Part shown: piece after piece, positions 40,593 to 51,821 of the stretch
Layout of the letters: each line of letters starts with the position of its first letter
Position numbering within the stretch: the first letter of the stretch is position 1
NCBI RefSeq assembly: GCF_000722545.1
Contig: NZ_JNVM01000022.1
Location: 16,369 to 80,368, forward strand
DNA length: 64,000 bases
Direction of reading: 5' to 3'
Origin: Paenibacillus tyrphae
GTDB taxonomy: Bacteria > Bacillota > Bacilli > Paenibacillales > NBRC-103111
Position numbers and translations under genes: made by a program
Notes under the pieces: model-generated
Told to the model about the DNA's origin: nothing
Database searches by the model: none
Seen by the model: the letters and a program-made list of their open reading frames with translations, nothing else

Positions 40593-42127
40593 CATCGGAA
40601 TTCGAACCGCGCCTTGGACAGCGCGTCGTCCCGCTCCTGCGCGCCTGGATGGCCTTTGGCCAAGTCGGCGGCGTGCGCCGCGATTTTGTAGGCGATGACG
40701 CCTTCCCGCACGTCGTTCTTGTTGGGAAGCCCCAAATGCTCCTTCGGGGTGACATAGCACAGCATCGCCGTCCCGAACCAGCCGATCATCGCTGCGCCGA
40801 TGGCCGAGGTAATGTGATCGTAGCCGGGCGCAATGTCGGTCGTGAGCGGTCCGAGCGTATAGAACGGCGCCTCCTGGCACACCTCAAGCTGCCGGTCCAC
40901 GTTCTCCTTGATCAAATGCATCGGCACGTGGCCGGGGCCTTCGATCATCACCTGTACGTCGTGCTTCCAAGCGATTTGCGTCAGCTCGCCCAGCGTATCC
41001 AGCTCCGCAAACTGCGCCTCGTCGTTCGCATCGGCGATAGACCCCGGACGCAGGCCATCCCCAAGCGAAAAAGCGACGTCGTACGTCTTCATAATTTCGC
41101 AGATTTCTTCAAAGTGCGTGTACAAGAAATTTTCCCGATGATGCGCCAGACACCACGAAGCCATGATCGAACCGCCCCGGGATACGATCCCGGTCACGCG
41201 ATTCGCGGTCAGCGGAATGTACCGCAGCAGCACACCGGCATGGATCGTAAAATAATCGACGCCCTGCTCCGCCTGCTCGATCAGCGTATCCCGGTAAATT
41301 TCCCAGGACAGCTCCTCCGCTTTCCCTCCAACCTTCTCAAGCGCTTGGTACAGCGGCACCGTCCCGATCGGCACCGGGGAGTTGCGGACGATCCATTCGC
41401 GCGTCGTATGAATGTGTTTGCCGGTCGATAGGTCCATGACCGTATCCGCTCCCCAGCGCGTCGCCCACCGCATCTTCTCCACTTCCTCGTCGATCGACGA
41501 AGCGACGGCGGAATTGCCGATGTTCGCATTGATCTTCACGAGGAAATTTCGGCCGATAATCATCGGCTCGCTTTCCGGGTGGTTGATGTTCGACGGAATG
41601 ATCGCCCGGCCGCGCGCCACCTCGCTGCGCACGAATTCGGGAGTCACCTTTTCGCGGATAGCTATATATTCCATCTCGGGAGTGATAATTCCTTTTTTGG
41701 CGTAGTGCATCTGCGTAACATTCGCACCCGGCTTGGCCCGCAGCGGACGGCGCGTTGCTCCGGGAAACCACTCCTGCCGCTTGGCCCCCTCTTCTTCCCT
41801 GAAGCCATTGTCTTCCGGCTTTACCGCTCTTCCGTCATACGCTTCCACGTCGCCCCGTTCCATAATCCATCCCCGCCGATTGGCCGGAAGCCCCTGCCGG
41901 ATGTCGGTCCGGACATCGCCGTCCGTGTACGGGCCGCTGCTGTCGTAGACGCGAACGGGCGAATTGGCCGCTTCCCCTTCTTCACTCACCGTCGGACTCA
42001 AAGCAATTTCTCGCATCGGGACCCGAATGTCGCTGCGGGAGCCTTGAATGTACACTTTTCGGCTCCCGGGAAATCCCGATACGTTCGGCACAGCCTGTTG
42101 TTGGTTTGGTTTGTTTTCGCTTGTCAT
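40588..42127 (-). pseudogene. thiC: thiC 5' part, interrupted by the prophage
   Basis: Phosphomethylpyrimidine synthase makes the pyrimidine half of thiamine from aminoimidazole ribotide. The fragment keeps most of the barrel (VSRGGSIMASWCLAHHREN, EGPGHVPMHLIKENVDRQLE, YDHITSAIGAAMIGWFG, DLAKGHPGAQERDDALSKAR). The true start is the ATG at 42127 (GAGGAGGAATTGAAC upstream). Translation now runs into phage DNA after FEFRWR and stops at 40544, giving 527 residues without the iron-sulfur motif. Joined to 5626-5878 minus one duplication it makes exactly 595 codons. Confidence 0.97.
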
Positions 42128-42177
42128 GTTCAATTCCTCCTCGAATGAATGTGAGCAAGCGGGGAACGTAATGCATA

Positions 42178-42211
42178 CAAAAAAGACCGCAACGGCAAAG
42201 AAGCGGTCTTT
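42178..42211 (-). terminator. Riboswitch-controlled terminator before thiC
   Basis: On the minus strand AAGACCGC and GCGGTCTT enclose a 12-base loop and are followed by TTTTTTG. It lies between the TPP aptamer and the thiC start, the normal expression platform. Confidence 0.85.
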
Positions 42212-42221
42212 GTGCATACAA

Positions 42222-42320
42222 AGGCTACGTGTTTCCTCCGCTGGCATTACCCAGATCAGGTTTAACGGTCGATAACATTCGGTTATCCTCTCAGCCTGGC
42301 TTCACCAAGCTCCCGCGCAT
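42222..42320 (-). promoter_or_regulatory. TPP riboswitch (thi-box)
   Basis: The minus strand has the conserved aptamer parts: GGAGCTTGGTGAAG, GGCTGAGAGGATAACC, then ACCTGATCTGGGTAATGCCA and GCGGAGGAAACACG. Thiamine pyrophosphate binding favours the terminator just downstream and shuts off thiC. It still drives a broken gene. Confidence 0.95.
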
Positions 42321-42384
42321 ATGAAGTTGTCAGTACAAGAATAACCCGGGCTCCGCCAAAAATCAACAGCCAGCGTAAATTTTT

Positions 42385-43254
42385 CTAAAATGCCGGAACG
42401 ACCGCAACGCCATATTTGTCTTCGATAAACTTCTTCACTTCCGGCGTCGTCAACGCGGCGTCGAGCTTCTTCACTTCGTCCCGCGTCTCGTCTCCCTTGC
42501 GCACGACGATGACATTGGCGTAAGGCGATTTCGAATCTTCCCGGAACAAGGCCGATTTCGGATCGATTTTGGCTTCCAGCACAAGGTTCGTATTAATAAT
42601 CGCGCCTTCCAGATCGGGAAGCGATCGGGGCAAGGTCGCGGAATCAGCCTCGACGAATTTCAGCTTTTTCGGATTGTCCGCGATGTCCTTAGGCGTCGCT
42701 TCATACGTCGTCAGGCCGTCCTTGAGCTTGATCAGCCCTTGCTGCTGCAGCAGCACCAGCGCGCGGTATTCGTTGGACGGGTTGTTCGGAATGCCGATCC
42801 GCGCCCCTTCCTTGATCTCGTCCTTCGATTTCAGCTTGCTTGAATAGAAGCCGATCGGCTCCACGTGAACCTTGGTCGTAACGGCAAAATCATAGCCCTT
42901 CTCGCCCTTGACCGAATCCAGGTAAGGAACGTGCTGGAAGTAGTTCGCGTCGATCTGCTTGTCTTTCAGCGCAGGATTCAGCTGCCCTTCGTCGTCATAG
43001 ACGACCACTTCGAGGTTAACCCCTTGCTCCTTCAGCTTCGGCTTGACGAAGTTTAGAATTTCCGCATGCGGCACAGCGGCCGCGCCGATTTTTAGCGTCG
43101 CTTCTTTCGTCGGCTTGGCCGTGCCGGCTCCGTTGCCTTGCGCCGCAGACTTCGTGTCCGGGGCCGGCGCAGGGCCGCCCGAGGCGCAGCCCGAAACGAT
43201 GGCACCGAAAATAATCAAGATGGATGCGAGAGAGAAAATTCCTTTTTTACCCAT
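42385..43254 (-). CDS. metQ: Methionine ABC transporter substrate-binding lipoprotein MetQ
   Basis: A 289-residue NlpA/MetQ protein. Lipobox region IVSGC near residue 23 places it on the outer membrane face. Then KIGAAAVPHAEILNFVKPKL, DANYFQHVPYLDS and GIPNNPSNEYRALVLLQQQG, all typical of D/L-methionine binding. Third gene of metN-metI-metQ. It ends just before the TPP riboswitch of thiC. Confidence 0.95.
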   Translation of the reverse strand: MGKKGIFSLASILIIFGAIVSGCASGGPAPAPDTKSAAQGNGAGTAKPTKEATLKIGAAAVPHAEILNFVKPKLKEQGVNLEVVVYDDEGQLNPALKDKQIDANYFQHVPYLDSVKGEKGYDFAVTTKVHVEPIGFYSSKLKSKDEIKEGARIGIPNNPSNEYRALVLLQQQGLIKLKDGLTTYEATPKDIADNPKKLKFVEADSATLPRSLPDLEGAIINTNLVLEAKIDPKSALFREDSKSPYANVIVVRKGDETRDEVKKLDAALTTPEVKKFIEDKYGVAVVPAF

Positions 43255-43306
43255 AGCTACGCCTGCTTTCTATAATTAAAATGACTTCACAATCCGATTT
43301 TTGCGT

Positions 43307-43975
43307 TCAATCCGGCTTGTAACGCTTCTTGTCGATCGATTTGGCGATGTAGTCGCCCGACCATTGGATGAGCTGGACCAATACGATAATGAGCAGGACG
43401 GTTGCGATTAAGACGTCCTCGCGAAACCTCTGGTACCCGAAGCGGATGGCCAGGCTGCCCAGACCGCCCGCCCCGATCGCACCGGCCACGGCGGTGAATT
43501 CCGTAATCGCAATGACCGCTATCGTCATCGCACGAACAAGCGCCGGCAGCGCTTCGGGAATCAGCACCCTGAAAATAATCGTGAACGGCGAGGCGCCGAC
43601 CGCTTGGGCGGCCTCGATCTTGCCCGCGCTCACTTCCTTGAGCGAATTCTCGATCACCCGGCCCAGAAAGGGCGCCGCGCCAATCGAGAGCGACACAATG
43701 GCTGCGGTCGGACCGAGCGAGGTGCCGACGATTAGCCGCGAGAGGGGCAGCAGCAGAATGATCAGAATAATGAAGGGCAGCGAACGGACGCTGTTGATGA
43801 CCGTACCGATGATTTTGTGCAGCAGCGGCGCTTCCAGAATGCCGCCCTTCTCCGTAACGACAAGCGTAATGCCTAACGCAATGCCGAGCACGAGCGCGAA
43901 GACGGAGGACCAGAGCACCATGTAGACCGTCTCGCCAAGTCCCTGCAGCAGCAGTTCGATCAGATCGTCTCTCAT
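43307..43975 (-). CDS. metI: Methionine ABC transporter permease MetI
   Basis: A 222-residue permease with about five membrane helices. The EAA loop is IEAAQAVGASPFTIIFRVLI and the start MRDDLIELLLQGLGETVYMV is typical. The ATG at 43975 overlaps the metN stop (ATGA), so the two are translationally coupled; the longer frame to 44137 lies within metN. Confidence 0.95.
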   Translation of the reverse strand: MRDDLIELLLQGLGETVYMVLWSSVFALVLGIALGITLVVTEKGGILEAPLLHKIIGTVINSVRSLPFIILIILLLPLSRLIVGTSLGPTAAIVSLSIGAAPFLGRVIENSLKEVSAGKIEAAQAVGASPFTIIFRVLIPEALPALVRAMTIAVIAITEFTAVAGAIGAGGLGSLAIRFGYQRFREDVLIATVLLIIVLVQLIQWSGDYIAKSIDKKRYKPD

Positions 43976-44757
43976 ATCCCCGCCCCCACTCCTTCCATCA
44001 CGTACCGGCTGTCGCGGTAATGCTCCAGAATGCGGACGAATCTGCGCGCCGTGTCGCTTTCGGGATTCAGGAACAGCTTGTCGACCGGTCCGGTCTCGAC
44101 GATGCGGCCGCCCTCGATCACCGCCATGCTGCGGCAAATATGCTGCAGAACGTCCAGTTCATGCGTGATCAGAACGACGGTCAGCTTTAGCTGGCGGTTG
44201 ATGTCCCTGAGCAGCTCCAGAATGGAGTAGGTCGTCTGCGGATCGAGCGCCGACGTCGCTTCGTCGCTGAGCAGCACGTCAGGCTCGTTCACGAGCGCTC
44301 TCGCGATGCCGACCCGCTGCTTCTGGCCGCCGCTGAGCTGCGACGGATAGGCGTTCTCTTTATCGCCCAGGCCGACAAGGTCGAGAATTTCGCAGACACG
44401 CTCGCGTATGTGCGCTTTCGGATGCCCGGCGACCTGTAGAGGAAACGCGACGTTCTGGTACACCGTCTTCGCGTCCAGCAGATTAAACTGCTGAAAAATC
44501 ATGCCGATTTTTTGCCGGGCCAGCCGCAGCTCCTTTCCGTTCAACTCCGTAATGACTGTGCCTTCGATCTCGATGGTGCCGGAATCCGGCTCTTCCAGCC
44601 GGTTGAGGCAGCGGATCAACGTCGACTTGCCCGCGCCGCTGAAGCCGATAATGCCGAAGATATCCCCCTTTTCGATCTGCAAGCTGACATTCTGAAGTGC
44701 AGGAAATGCGCCTGACGACGTTTTGTACGATTTGCTCAGATTGCGAATGACGATCAT
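43972..44757 (-). CDS. metN: Methionine ABC transporter ATPase MetN
   Basis: A 261-residue ATPase: Walker A GFSGAGKST, Q-loop FQQFNLL, signature LSGGQKQRVGIARAL, Walker B VLLSDEATSALD, H-loop ITHEL. It is shorter than most MetN because the C-terminal ligand-sensing (NIL) domain found in many is absent; it ends about 35 residues after the ABC core. ATG 44757 has AGGTGAAGGC upstream. The ORF reading to 44814 crosses the leader terminator and is not the start. Confidence 0.94.
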   Translation of the reverse strand: MIVIRNLSKSYKTSSGAFPALQNVSLQIEKGDIFGIIGFSGAGKSTLIRCLNRLEEPDSGTIEIEGTVITELNGKELRLARQKIGMIFQQFNLLDAKTVYQNVAFPLQVAGHPKAHIRERVCEILDLVGLGDKENAYPSQLSGGQKQRVGIARALVNEPDVLLSDEATSALDPQTTYSILELLRDINRQLKLTVVLITHELDVLQHICRSMAVIEGGRIVETGPVDKLFLNPESDTARRFVRILEHYRDSRYVMEGVGAGI

Positions 44758-44782
44758 GCCTTCACCTGCTTCTTGGGATAAA

Positions 44783-44855
44783 AATAAAAAAACCAAGCGT
44801 CGCCCCGCTGCCATAGCTCGGGGAAAGCTTAGTTTCCAGTGGACTGGTCAACTAA
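44783..44855 (-). promoter_or_regulatory. Attenuator-like leader of the met operon
   Basis: On the minus strand, TTAGTTGACCAGT/ACTGGAAACTAA forms a hairpin (44829-44855). Its 3' arm is also the 5' arm of a terminator: AACTAAGC with GCTTGGTT plus CCCCG/CGGGG, then TTTTTTT (44783-44834). The two folds exclude each other. No S-box (SAM) or T-box signature is present. The trigger is unknown. Confidence 0.65.
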
Positions 44856-44904
44856 TTGTGCAAGTCGTTGTTTTTAATTCCGACTATACCGATTATATTT
44901 ATTT

Positions 44905-44933
44905 AATTTAAAGGATGGACCGGGCGCTGTCAA
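44905..44933 (-). promoter_or_regulatory. Probable promoter of metNIQ
   Basis: Minus strand: TTGACA, 17-bp spacer, TAAATT. Just downstream lies TCGGTATAGTCGGAATT, a partly repeated TCGG element that may be an operator for a sulfur regulator such as CymR; that identity is a guess. Confidence 0.5.
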
Positions 44934-44970
44934 GAACTTTTAGCAAGGAATCTACGGCGGGGAACGAACA

Positions 44971-45057
44971 CCAAAAAGCAGCCGGAGTGCCGGGAATCCG
45001 GAGGATCACACCGATGCCGGTGCGATCCGTAGATGCCCTGCTTCCCTCCGGCTGCTT
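44971..45057 (-). terminator. Large inverted repeat after the broken hydrolase
   Basis: AAGCAGCCGGAG (44976) and CTCCGGCTGCTT (45046) are perfect 12-base arms. Between them is a second hairpin, GGATCACACCG with CGGTGCGATCC. On the minus strand TTTTTGG follows the outer arm, so it can terminate transcription of the pseudogene. Confidence 0.6.
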
Positions 45058-45064
45058 GCTTTAC

Positions 45065-45717
45065 TTAACTGAACAACGCTTTTGCGAACAGCACCGCTGC
45101 TTCCTGACGAAGCATCGGCTGCTGCGACTTATAGTCGACGGAGCCGTCGGCCGCTTCTTTCACCTCCGGCCCATACAGGCCAAGTGCGACAATCTGCTGG
45201 ACGCCGTCAAGCGCATGTCGCCCGGCTTCGGTTCGGTGAAATCGAACCCTGTCGTATGCGTCAGCAGATGCTTCATCGTAACCGGCTCTTGAAAACGGCT
45301 GTCGATGCGCAGGCCATCCATATAGGTCTGCACGTCCCGATCCAAGTCGATTTTCCCCTGCTCAACGAACTGCATGACAGCGGTAGCGGTAAACGCTTTG
45401 GACACGGACCCGATGCGGAACACCGTCCGCTCAGGATCGACGGTTTGTTTTTTCTCGATATCGGCGAAGCCATAGCCTTTTTGCAGCAGCACTTTGCCGT
45501 CCTTGACAATGACGATGGCGGCGCCAGGGACGCCGAGGTCCACACGGTTAAAGAACGAGTCGGCGAACGCTTCGACCTCCTTCGCATCGGACGGTCCTTG
45601 TACGGTGGCATCGTCCGGCGAAACGGAGACGGCAGAGGCGGCAGAAACGGTGAAGCTGACAAGCAAGGCTGCAGACAGTACGGCGGGCAGCTTGGTTGGA
45701 CGAAGCAGTGCTTTCAC
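45065..45717 (-). pseudogene. Serine hydrolase (beta-lactamase family) truncated onto an SLH domain
   Basis: The frame from 45717 has a signal peptide (PAVLSAALLVSFTVSAASA) and the start of a class C type hydrolase with the catalytic S-x-x-K in GSVSKAF and LLTHTTGFDFTEP. After PKPGDMR the family match stops. In another frame the DNA continues ALDGVQQIVALGLYGPEVKE and MLRQEAAVLFAKALFS, an S-layer-homology domain, to a stop at 45065. So most of the catalytic domain was lost in an internal deletion that also shifted the frame. The lost parent was a cell-wall-anchored hydrolase. The remaining protein (185 residues) should be inactive. Confidence 0.75.
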
Positions 45718-45920
45718 GGTAAACGTGATTCTCTCGCATGTAAATTATTTCCTTGCAGTTGATCATAAACCATCGGGCGGGAAATAAATTCTGACAAACG
45801 GTTAGGGAATTGCCGGACTTTAGACCGGGATACAAGGAGGAATTGACGGCGTTCCAAGATCATGCTAAATTATAACAAATTAAATTCATTGATTAACTCG
45901 GATATATGGAGGTATGGCTT

Positions 45921-47276
45921 GTGACTCGAACAAGACAAATCAAACTGTCCGCCTATTTGGTCGGTACCGGTATGCATGTCGCTTCGTGGCGGCATCCCGA
46001 TGCCCAACCCGATGCGAGTATCGACATCGATTATTACAAGCGTCTCGCGCAGCTTGCCGAACGCGGAAAATTCGATATCGCCTTTATCGCCGACAGCCTC
46101 GCGATCAACGAAGCGTCCCATCCGAATATTTTGAACCGCTACGAACCGATCACGCTCATTACCGCGCTGGCGGGCGCTACTTCGAAGATCGGCGTCGTCG
46201 CCACCGCCTCCACTTCGTACATCGAGCCGTTCAATCTGGCTCGCCTCTTCATGTCTGCCGATCATATCAGCAAAGGCCGGGTCGGCTGGAATATCGTCAC
46301 GACTCGGGACTTGTCGGGAAATACGGCGCTCAACTTCGGAGGCAAAGAGCATTACGAGCACTCGCTGCGCTATAAGCGCGCGGAGGAGTTCCTCGAAGTC
46401 GTCAAAGGACTGTGGGATTCGTGGGAGGACGACGCTTTTGTCCGCGACAAGGAGAGCGGGCAGTTTTTCGACCGAAACAAGCTGCACCGCATCAACCATC
46501 AAGGCGAGTTTTTCGCCGTGCAAGGTCCGCTCAACATCGGTCGTTCCCCGCAAGGCCATCCCGTCCTCGTGCAGGCCGGCAATTCCGAATCCGGACAAAG
46601 CTTTGCCGCAGGCACGGCAGAGGTCGTGTTTTCCATCAAATACGATATCGATGATGCGAAGCAGTTTTACCGTTCCTTCAAGAGTAAGGTCGCCGCTGCG
46701 GGCAGGTCGGCCGACGACGTGTACATTTTGCAAGGCATTTCTCCGGTCATCGCCGAAACGGAGGAAGCGGCCAAGCGGAAGCTGAAGCAGCTGGAATCCT
46801 GCATTACCGAGGAGACGGGCATCGGCTTTTTATCCGATTATTTCAAAAGCGTTGATTTTACGGGGGCCACCCTCGATTCGAGAGCGGCGGACTTCGGGCT
46901 GGATCGGCTGCCAGAGACGAAATCCGATTACATCAAGCACCGGCCCGTCATTGCGCGGGAAAACCCGACGTTGCGGGAGGTTTATTCCTTGCTGACCGGT
47001 TCGTTCAGCAGCGAGCACTTCGTCGGCACACCGGAGAAAATTGCCGATACGCTGGAAACTTGGTTTACGGAAAAAGCCGCCGACGGCTTTATGCTGATGG
47101 CTCCCCTGCTTCCGCAAGGCTTGGAGGATTTCGTGGAGCACGTCGTGCCGCTGCTCCAGCAAAGAGGGCTGTTTCGTAAGGAGTACGAGGGCAGTACGCT
47201 GAGAGACCATTTTCACCTGCCGAAGCCGCAGAACCGGTTCGCCGCCGCCAGAGCGGAGCAGCCACAGCTTTCATGA
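45921..47276 (+). CDS. FMN-dependent monooxygenase, NtaA/SnaA/DszA type
   Basis: A 451-residue bacterial-luciferase-like enzyme. The GTG at 45921 follows GGAGG by 8 bases, which decides the start. Motifs: KLSAYLVGTGMHVASWRHPD, RGKFDIAFIADSLAI, HISKGRVGWNIVTT, and GHPVLVQAGNSESGQSFAA. The family uses reduced FMN and oxygen to break C-S, C-N or similar bonds in organosulfur and chelator compounds. Next to a methionine importer, a sulfur-scavenging role is plausible. Terminator follows. Confidence 0.88.
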   Translation: MTRTRQIKLSAYLVGTGMHVASWRHPDAQPDASIDIDYYKRLAQLAERGKFDIAFIADSLAINEASHPNILNRYEPITLITALAGATSKIGVVATASTSYIEPFNLARLFMSADHISKGRVGWNIVTTRDLSGNTALNFGGKEHYEHSLRYKRAEEFLEVVKGLWDSWEDDAFVRDKESGQFFDRNKLHRINHQGEFFAVQGPLNIGRSPQGHPVLVQAGNSESGQSFAAGTAEVVFSIKYDIDDAKQFYRSFKSKVAAAGRSADDVYILQGISPVIAETEEAAKRKLKQLESCITEETGIGFLSDYFKSVDFTGATLDSRAADFGLDRLPETKSDYIKHRPVIARENPTLREVYSLLTGSFSSEHFVGTPEKIADTLETWFTEKAADGFMLMAPLLPQGLEDFVEHVVPLLQQRGLFRKEYEGSTLRDHFHLPKPQNRFAAARAEQPQLS

Positions 47277-47280
47277 AGAG

Positions 47281-47332
47281 CAAAAAGACCGGACCCCTTC
47301 AAAAACCTGCGAAGGAGTTCCGGTCTTTTTGT
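47281..47332. terminator. Terminator between convergent genes
   Basis: AAAAAGACCGGA and TTCCGGTCTTTTT form a long stem with a 25-base loop. It suits both the monooxygenase and the convergent kinase gene. Confidence 0.75.
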
Positions 47333-47376
47333 TAGATGGATGACGCCGCCGTCTTTCCGACGATGAGATCATTCGT

Positions 47377-48030
47377 TTACATTTGCAACACGCTGAGCTT
47401 GTCCTTCACCTGCTCGACCAGCTTCCGAGCGTCTTCTTCATTGTTCACCACATCGGTCAGGTCCATATCGACGATCAGTACATCGGACTGATTATAATAC
47501 TTCATCAGCCACTCGTCGTACCCTTTCCACAAATACCGGTAATACTCGACAAGCGATTCGTCCTGCTCAAAATCGCGTCCGCGCAGCGAAATGCGCCGCA
47601 GCACCGTCTCGAACGAGCCTTTCAAATAAACCATCAGATCGGGAGCTTTCTTCGGCAGCTCCTCCAGCTCTTCCAGCATATTGTTCGCAAGGTTCTCGTA
47701 CACTTGGAACTCCAGATCGTTGATGCGTCCGAGCTCGCGGTTTACTTTTGCAAAATACCAATCCTCGTAGATGCTCCGGTCCAAAACGTTGCGGTTCCTC
47801 CGCAGCGCCTTCTTAATCGACTTAAACCGGCTGTCCAAAAAGTACAGCTGGAGTAAAAACGGGTACCGGTGCTTTTCGATCTCTTCCTTCGATGCCGTAT
47901 AGAAAAGCGGCAAAATCGGATTATCGTCCACACTCTCGTAAAATACTTCCGATCCGAGCTCCCGCCCAAGCAATTCAGCTACGGACGTTTTCCCCAGACC
48001 GATCATTCCCCCGACAACAATCACTGACAT
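47377..48030 (-). CDS. Deoxynucleoside kinase (dAdo/dGuo kinase family)
   Basis: A 217-residue kinase that phosphorylates deoxynucleosides for salvage. P-loop VVGGMIGLGKTS (near the start), catalytic region FYESVDDNPILPLFY, the DRSIYED motif and the lid RISLRGRDFEQ. ATG at 48030 with AAAGGGGAC upstream. The family splits into deoxyguanosine and deoxyadenosine/deoxycytidine kinases; the specificity is not settled here. Confidence 0.9.
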   Translation of the reverse strand: MSVIVVGGMIGLGKTSVAELLGRELGSEVFYESVDDNPILPLFYTASKEEIEKHRYPFLLQLYFLDSRFKSIKKALRRNRNVLDRSIYEDWYFAKVNRELGRINDLEFQVYENLANNMLEELEELPKKAPDLMVYLKGSFETVLRRISLRGRDFEQDESLVEYYRYLWKGYDEWLMKYYNQSDVLIVDMDLTDVVNNEEDARKLVEQVKDKLSVLQM

Positions 48031-48210
48031 TGTCCCCTTTCTCCTTACACCGCTTCCGTGAAGCTTATCTTTTTTACCATTGCACATTTCATAGCTAAAA
48101 AAACAACTGCTCTATTATAGCAGGAAAGCCCGGTTTTGTCTCAACTTATGATCAACGGGTGGGCGTTCGCCTCCAAAGAAAAAAGCGGTCATGGTGACCG
48201 CTTCCGTAGC

Positions 48211-50007
<1,797 letters not shown>

Positions 50008-50224
50008 TCAAGGGAACCCCTTTCGGATAAAAGTATATGTAAACGAATAGTAACGCGAAAAAAAAAGCGCACTTCATGTTATTCTACAGACGGTCAATTA
50101 TCCCTTTCGGAAACCCTCAATTCGGTTACACACTACGTTGCCCGTCGACCCGGCCTGAAAGCGGGGATCGTCTGCGAATCATTTTAGAAAACAACGGCTT
50201 GAGGCAGATTCGCGAGGACATACC

Positions 50225-50398
50225 ATGAGATTCGTAACGAAAACGAGATTGGACCGTCTTCAGACGCTCCTCCGATCCATCGCTGACGAGCAGCAGCAAA
50301 AAGAAGCCCTGCATCTTCTGGAATCGCTTAAACGGGATATCGATGAAAACTATGCGGAGATCCGCAGACTGATCCGCATCTATGAGAAAAATCAATGA
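50225..50398 (+). CDS. Small coiled-coil protein, 57 residues
   Basis: A short frame with GCGAGGACATACC before its ATG. The product is basic and helical (RLDRLQTLLRSIADEQQQ, then LKRDIDENYAEIRRLI). No family recognised. It ends converging with cysC, overlapping its last 7 bases. Whether it is made is uncertain. Confidence 0.45.
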   Translation: MRFVTKTRLDRLQTLLRSIADEQQQKEALHLLESLKRDIDENYAEIRRLIRIYEKNQ

Positions 50399-50931
50399 CC
50401 GTCCAACGCGTGCAGCGCCAGCATAATTTTCTCCACGTTATATGTCAGGGAATGCTCATCCGTATGAATCGTAAGCTCCGCATGCTCCGGGGGCTCGTAG
50501 GCGTCGGATATGCCGGTGAAATTCGGAATAAGCCCGAGCCGTGCCTTGGCATACAACCCTTTGACGTCCCGCCGTTCGCATACCTCCAGCGGGCACTCTA
50601 CATAAATTTCCATGAACCGCGGCAGCACCGACCTCGCGTAAGCTCTCATGCTGCGGTACGGCGTGATGGCCGACACGAGAACGACTGTGCCGCTAGCGGC
50701 GTGCGTTTTCGCAAGCTCGACAATCCGGCGTATATGCTCAAGCCGGTCGGCGGGGGTGAAGCCCAGATCACTGGACAGCGTCTTGCGCAGCTCGTCTCCG
50801 TCCAGCCATTCGACCCGATATCCCTGCTCGCACAGCACGGATGCCGCCTCCCGCGCCGTCGTCGTCTTCCCCGAGCCGGATAGCCCGGTAAACCAGAGGA
50901 CAGCGCCTTCCTTTTCGTTCAAAGGCCGCAT
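50392..50931 (-). CDS. cysC: Adenylylsulfate (APS) kinase CysC
   Basis: A 179-residue kinase that makes PAPS from APS. P-loop FTGLSGSGKTT, DGDELRKTLSSDLGF, then RDVKGLYAKARLG and the ISDAYEPPEHAEL end. No sulfate adenylyltransferase is nearby. Instead its start overlaps the end of a radical-SAM gene in the STM4011-4015 cluster, suggesting PAPS or a related activated sulfate is used in that pathway. Confidence 0.93.
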   Translation of the reverse strand: MRPLNEKEGAVLWFTGLSGSGKTTTAREAASVLCEQGYRVEWLDGDELRKTLSSDLGFTPADRLEHIRRIVELAKTHAASGTVVLVSAITPYRSMRAYARSVLPRFMEIYVECPLEVCERRDVKGLYAKARLGLIPNFTGISDAYEPPEHAELTIHTDEHSLTYNVEKIMLALHALDGH

Positions 50932-51821
50932 GGCGACACCTCCTTCCCCGCATATCGCGCATCGGAGCTAGGAACTCGTTCCAGTACTCCTTTTCCGTAA
51001 ATCGACTCCATAGACAGCTCCGGCATATGCACGTAGCCGATGTAACAGCCGCACGTTTTCATCCGGCACGGTCTCTCTGCGGACAGTCCTTCCAAGCCGT
51101 CGCGGTACAAATGCCCGATCACTCCCCGGTCCTTATAACAGCGCTTGACCAGCCCCGAGCCCGTAACGAAAAACACGCGGCTTCCCGTGGCACAAGGCTT
51201 ACCCATGCTGTCATAGTCCCTTACGTTCCACTCGAAATAAGGGTCGATCTCGCGAAAAGCCGCCATCTCCTCGGGCGAATAGTACGCCGGCTGGTCCTTG
51301 TACGCGTTCACCCACAAGTAAACCTCTTGAGGCAATGCGCGGCGCAGCGAACGGATCGGCTCAAGATAGCCTTTGATTCCGACGGAGCCGACGCTGAAAG
51401 AAATCCCTTTGTCGTAAAGCTGCGTGCACTGGGCCAAAAACGAAGCTTCGCTCGTTTGACCGGGATGGTACGTGACCCAGAACGCCGCCTTTTCCTTGTT
51501 CAGCCCGTTCGTCCAATCCAGCTTGACGGACAAGTTCGTCTGGATCGCCACCTTGTCGACGTGCTCCAGGTGGGACAGCTCCGTTAACGCCTCGCGGTAC
51601 CACCTGTGGACGAGCGCCTCGCCGTACGGATTGAAGAAGAGGGACAGACGCCTGCCGTCCGTCCCCTGCTCCCGAACCCATGCCACAAACCGTTCCAGCT
51701 GCGCCTTGTCCTTCGCCAGCGTCTCGCGGCTGTCCGTCGTTTTACTGAACGGGCAATACGGACAATCGTAGTTGCAGGAGGATAACGCGCCGCGGTAATA
51801 CAACGTCGTGCTTACACACAT
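50919..51821 (-). CDS. STM4011-family radical SAM protein
   Basis: A 300-residue protein. The cluster motif CX3CX2C is in SSCNYDCPYCPFSK. Cysteines near the C-terminus (RPCRMKTCGCYIGYVHMPEL, also a Cys in VKRCYKDR) look like an auxiliary cluster site. Function unknown; the family is named for a Salmonella locus. The gene overlaps both cysC and the STM4012-type gene by about 10 bp. Confidence 0.85.
   Translation of the reverse strand: MCVSTTLYYRGALSSCNYDCPYCPFSKTTDSRETLAKDKAQLERFVAWVREQGTDGRRLSLFFNPYGEALVHRWYREALTELSHLEHVDKVAIQTNLSVKLDWTNGLNKEKAAFWVTYHPGQTSEASFLAQCTQLYDKGISFSVGSVGIKGYLEPIRSLRRALPQEVYLWVNAYKDQPAYYSPEEMAAFREIDPYFEWNVRDYDSMGKPCATGSRVFFVTGSGLVKRCYKDRGVIGHLYRDGLEGLSAERPCRMKTCGCYIGYVHMPELSMESIYGKGVLERVPSSDARYAGKEVSPCGL

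Noticed and set aside
44757..44933. SAM (S-box) or T-box riboswitch before metN
   Set aside because: The conserved S-box core and the T-box GGGTGGNACCGCG sequence are absent; only competing hairpins are seen.
45833..45880. Short frame after AAGGAGGAA before the monooxygenase
   Set aside because: Only about ten codons from a TTG; it may be the tail of a deleted gene, and nothing supports a leader peptide role.
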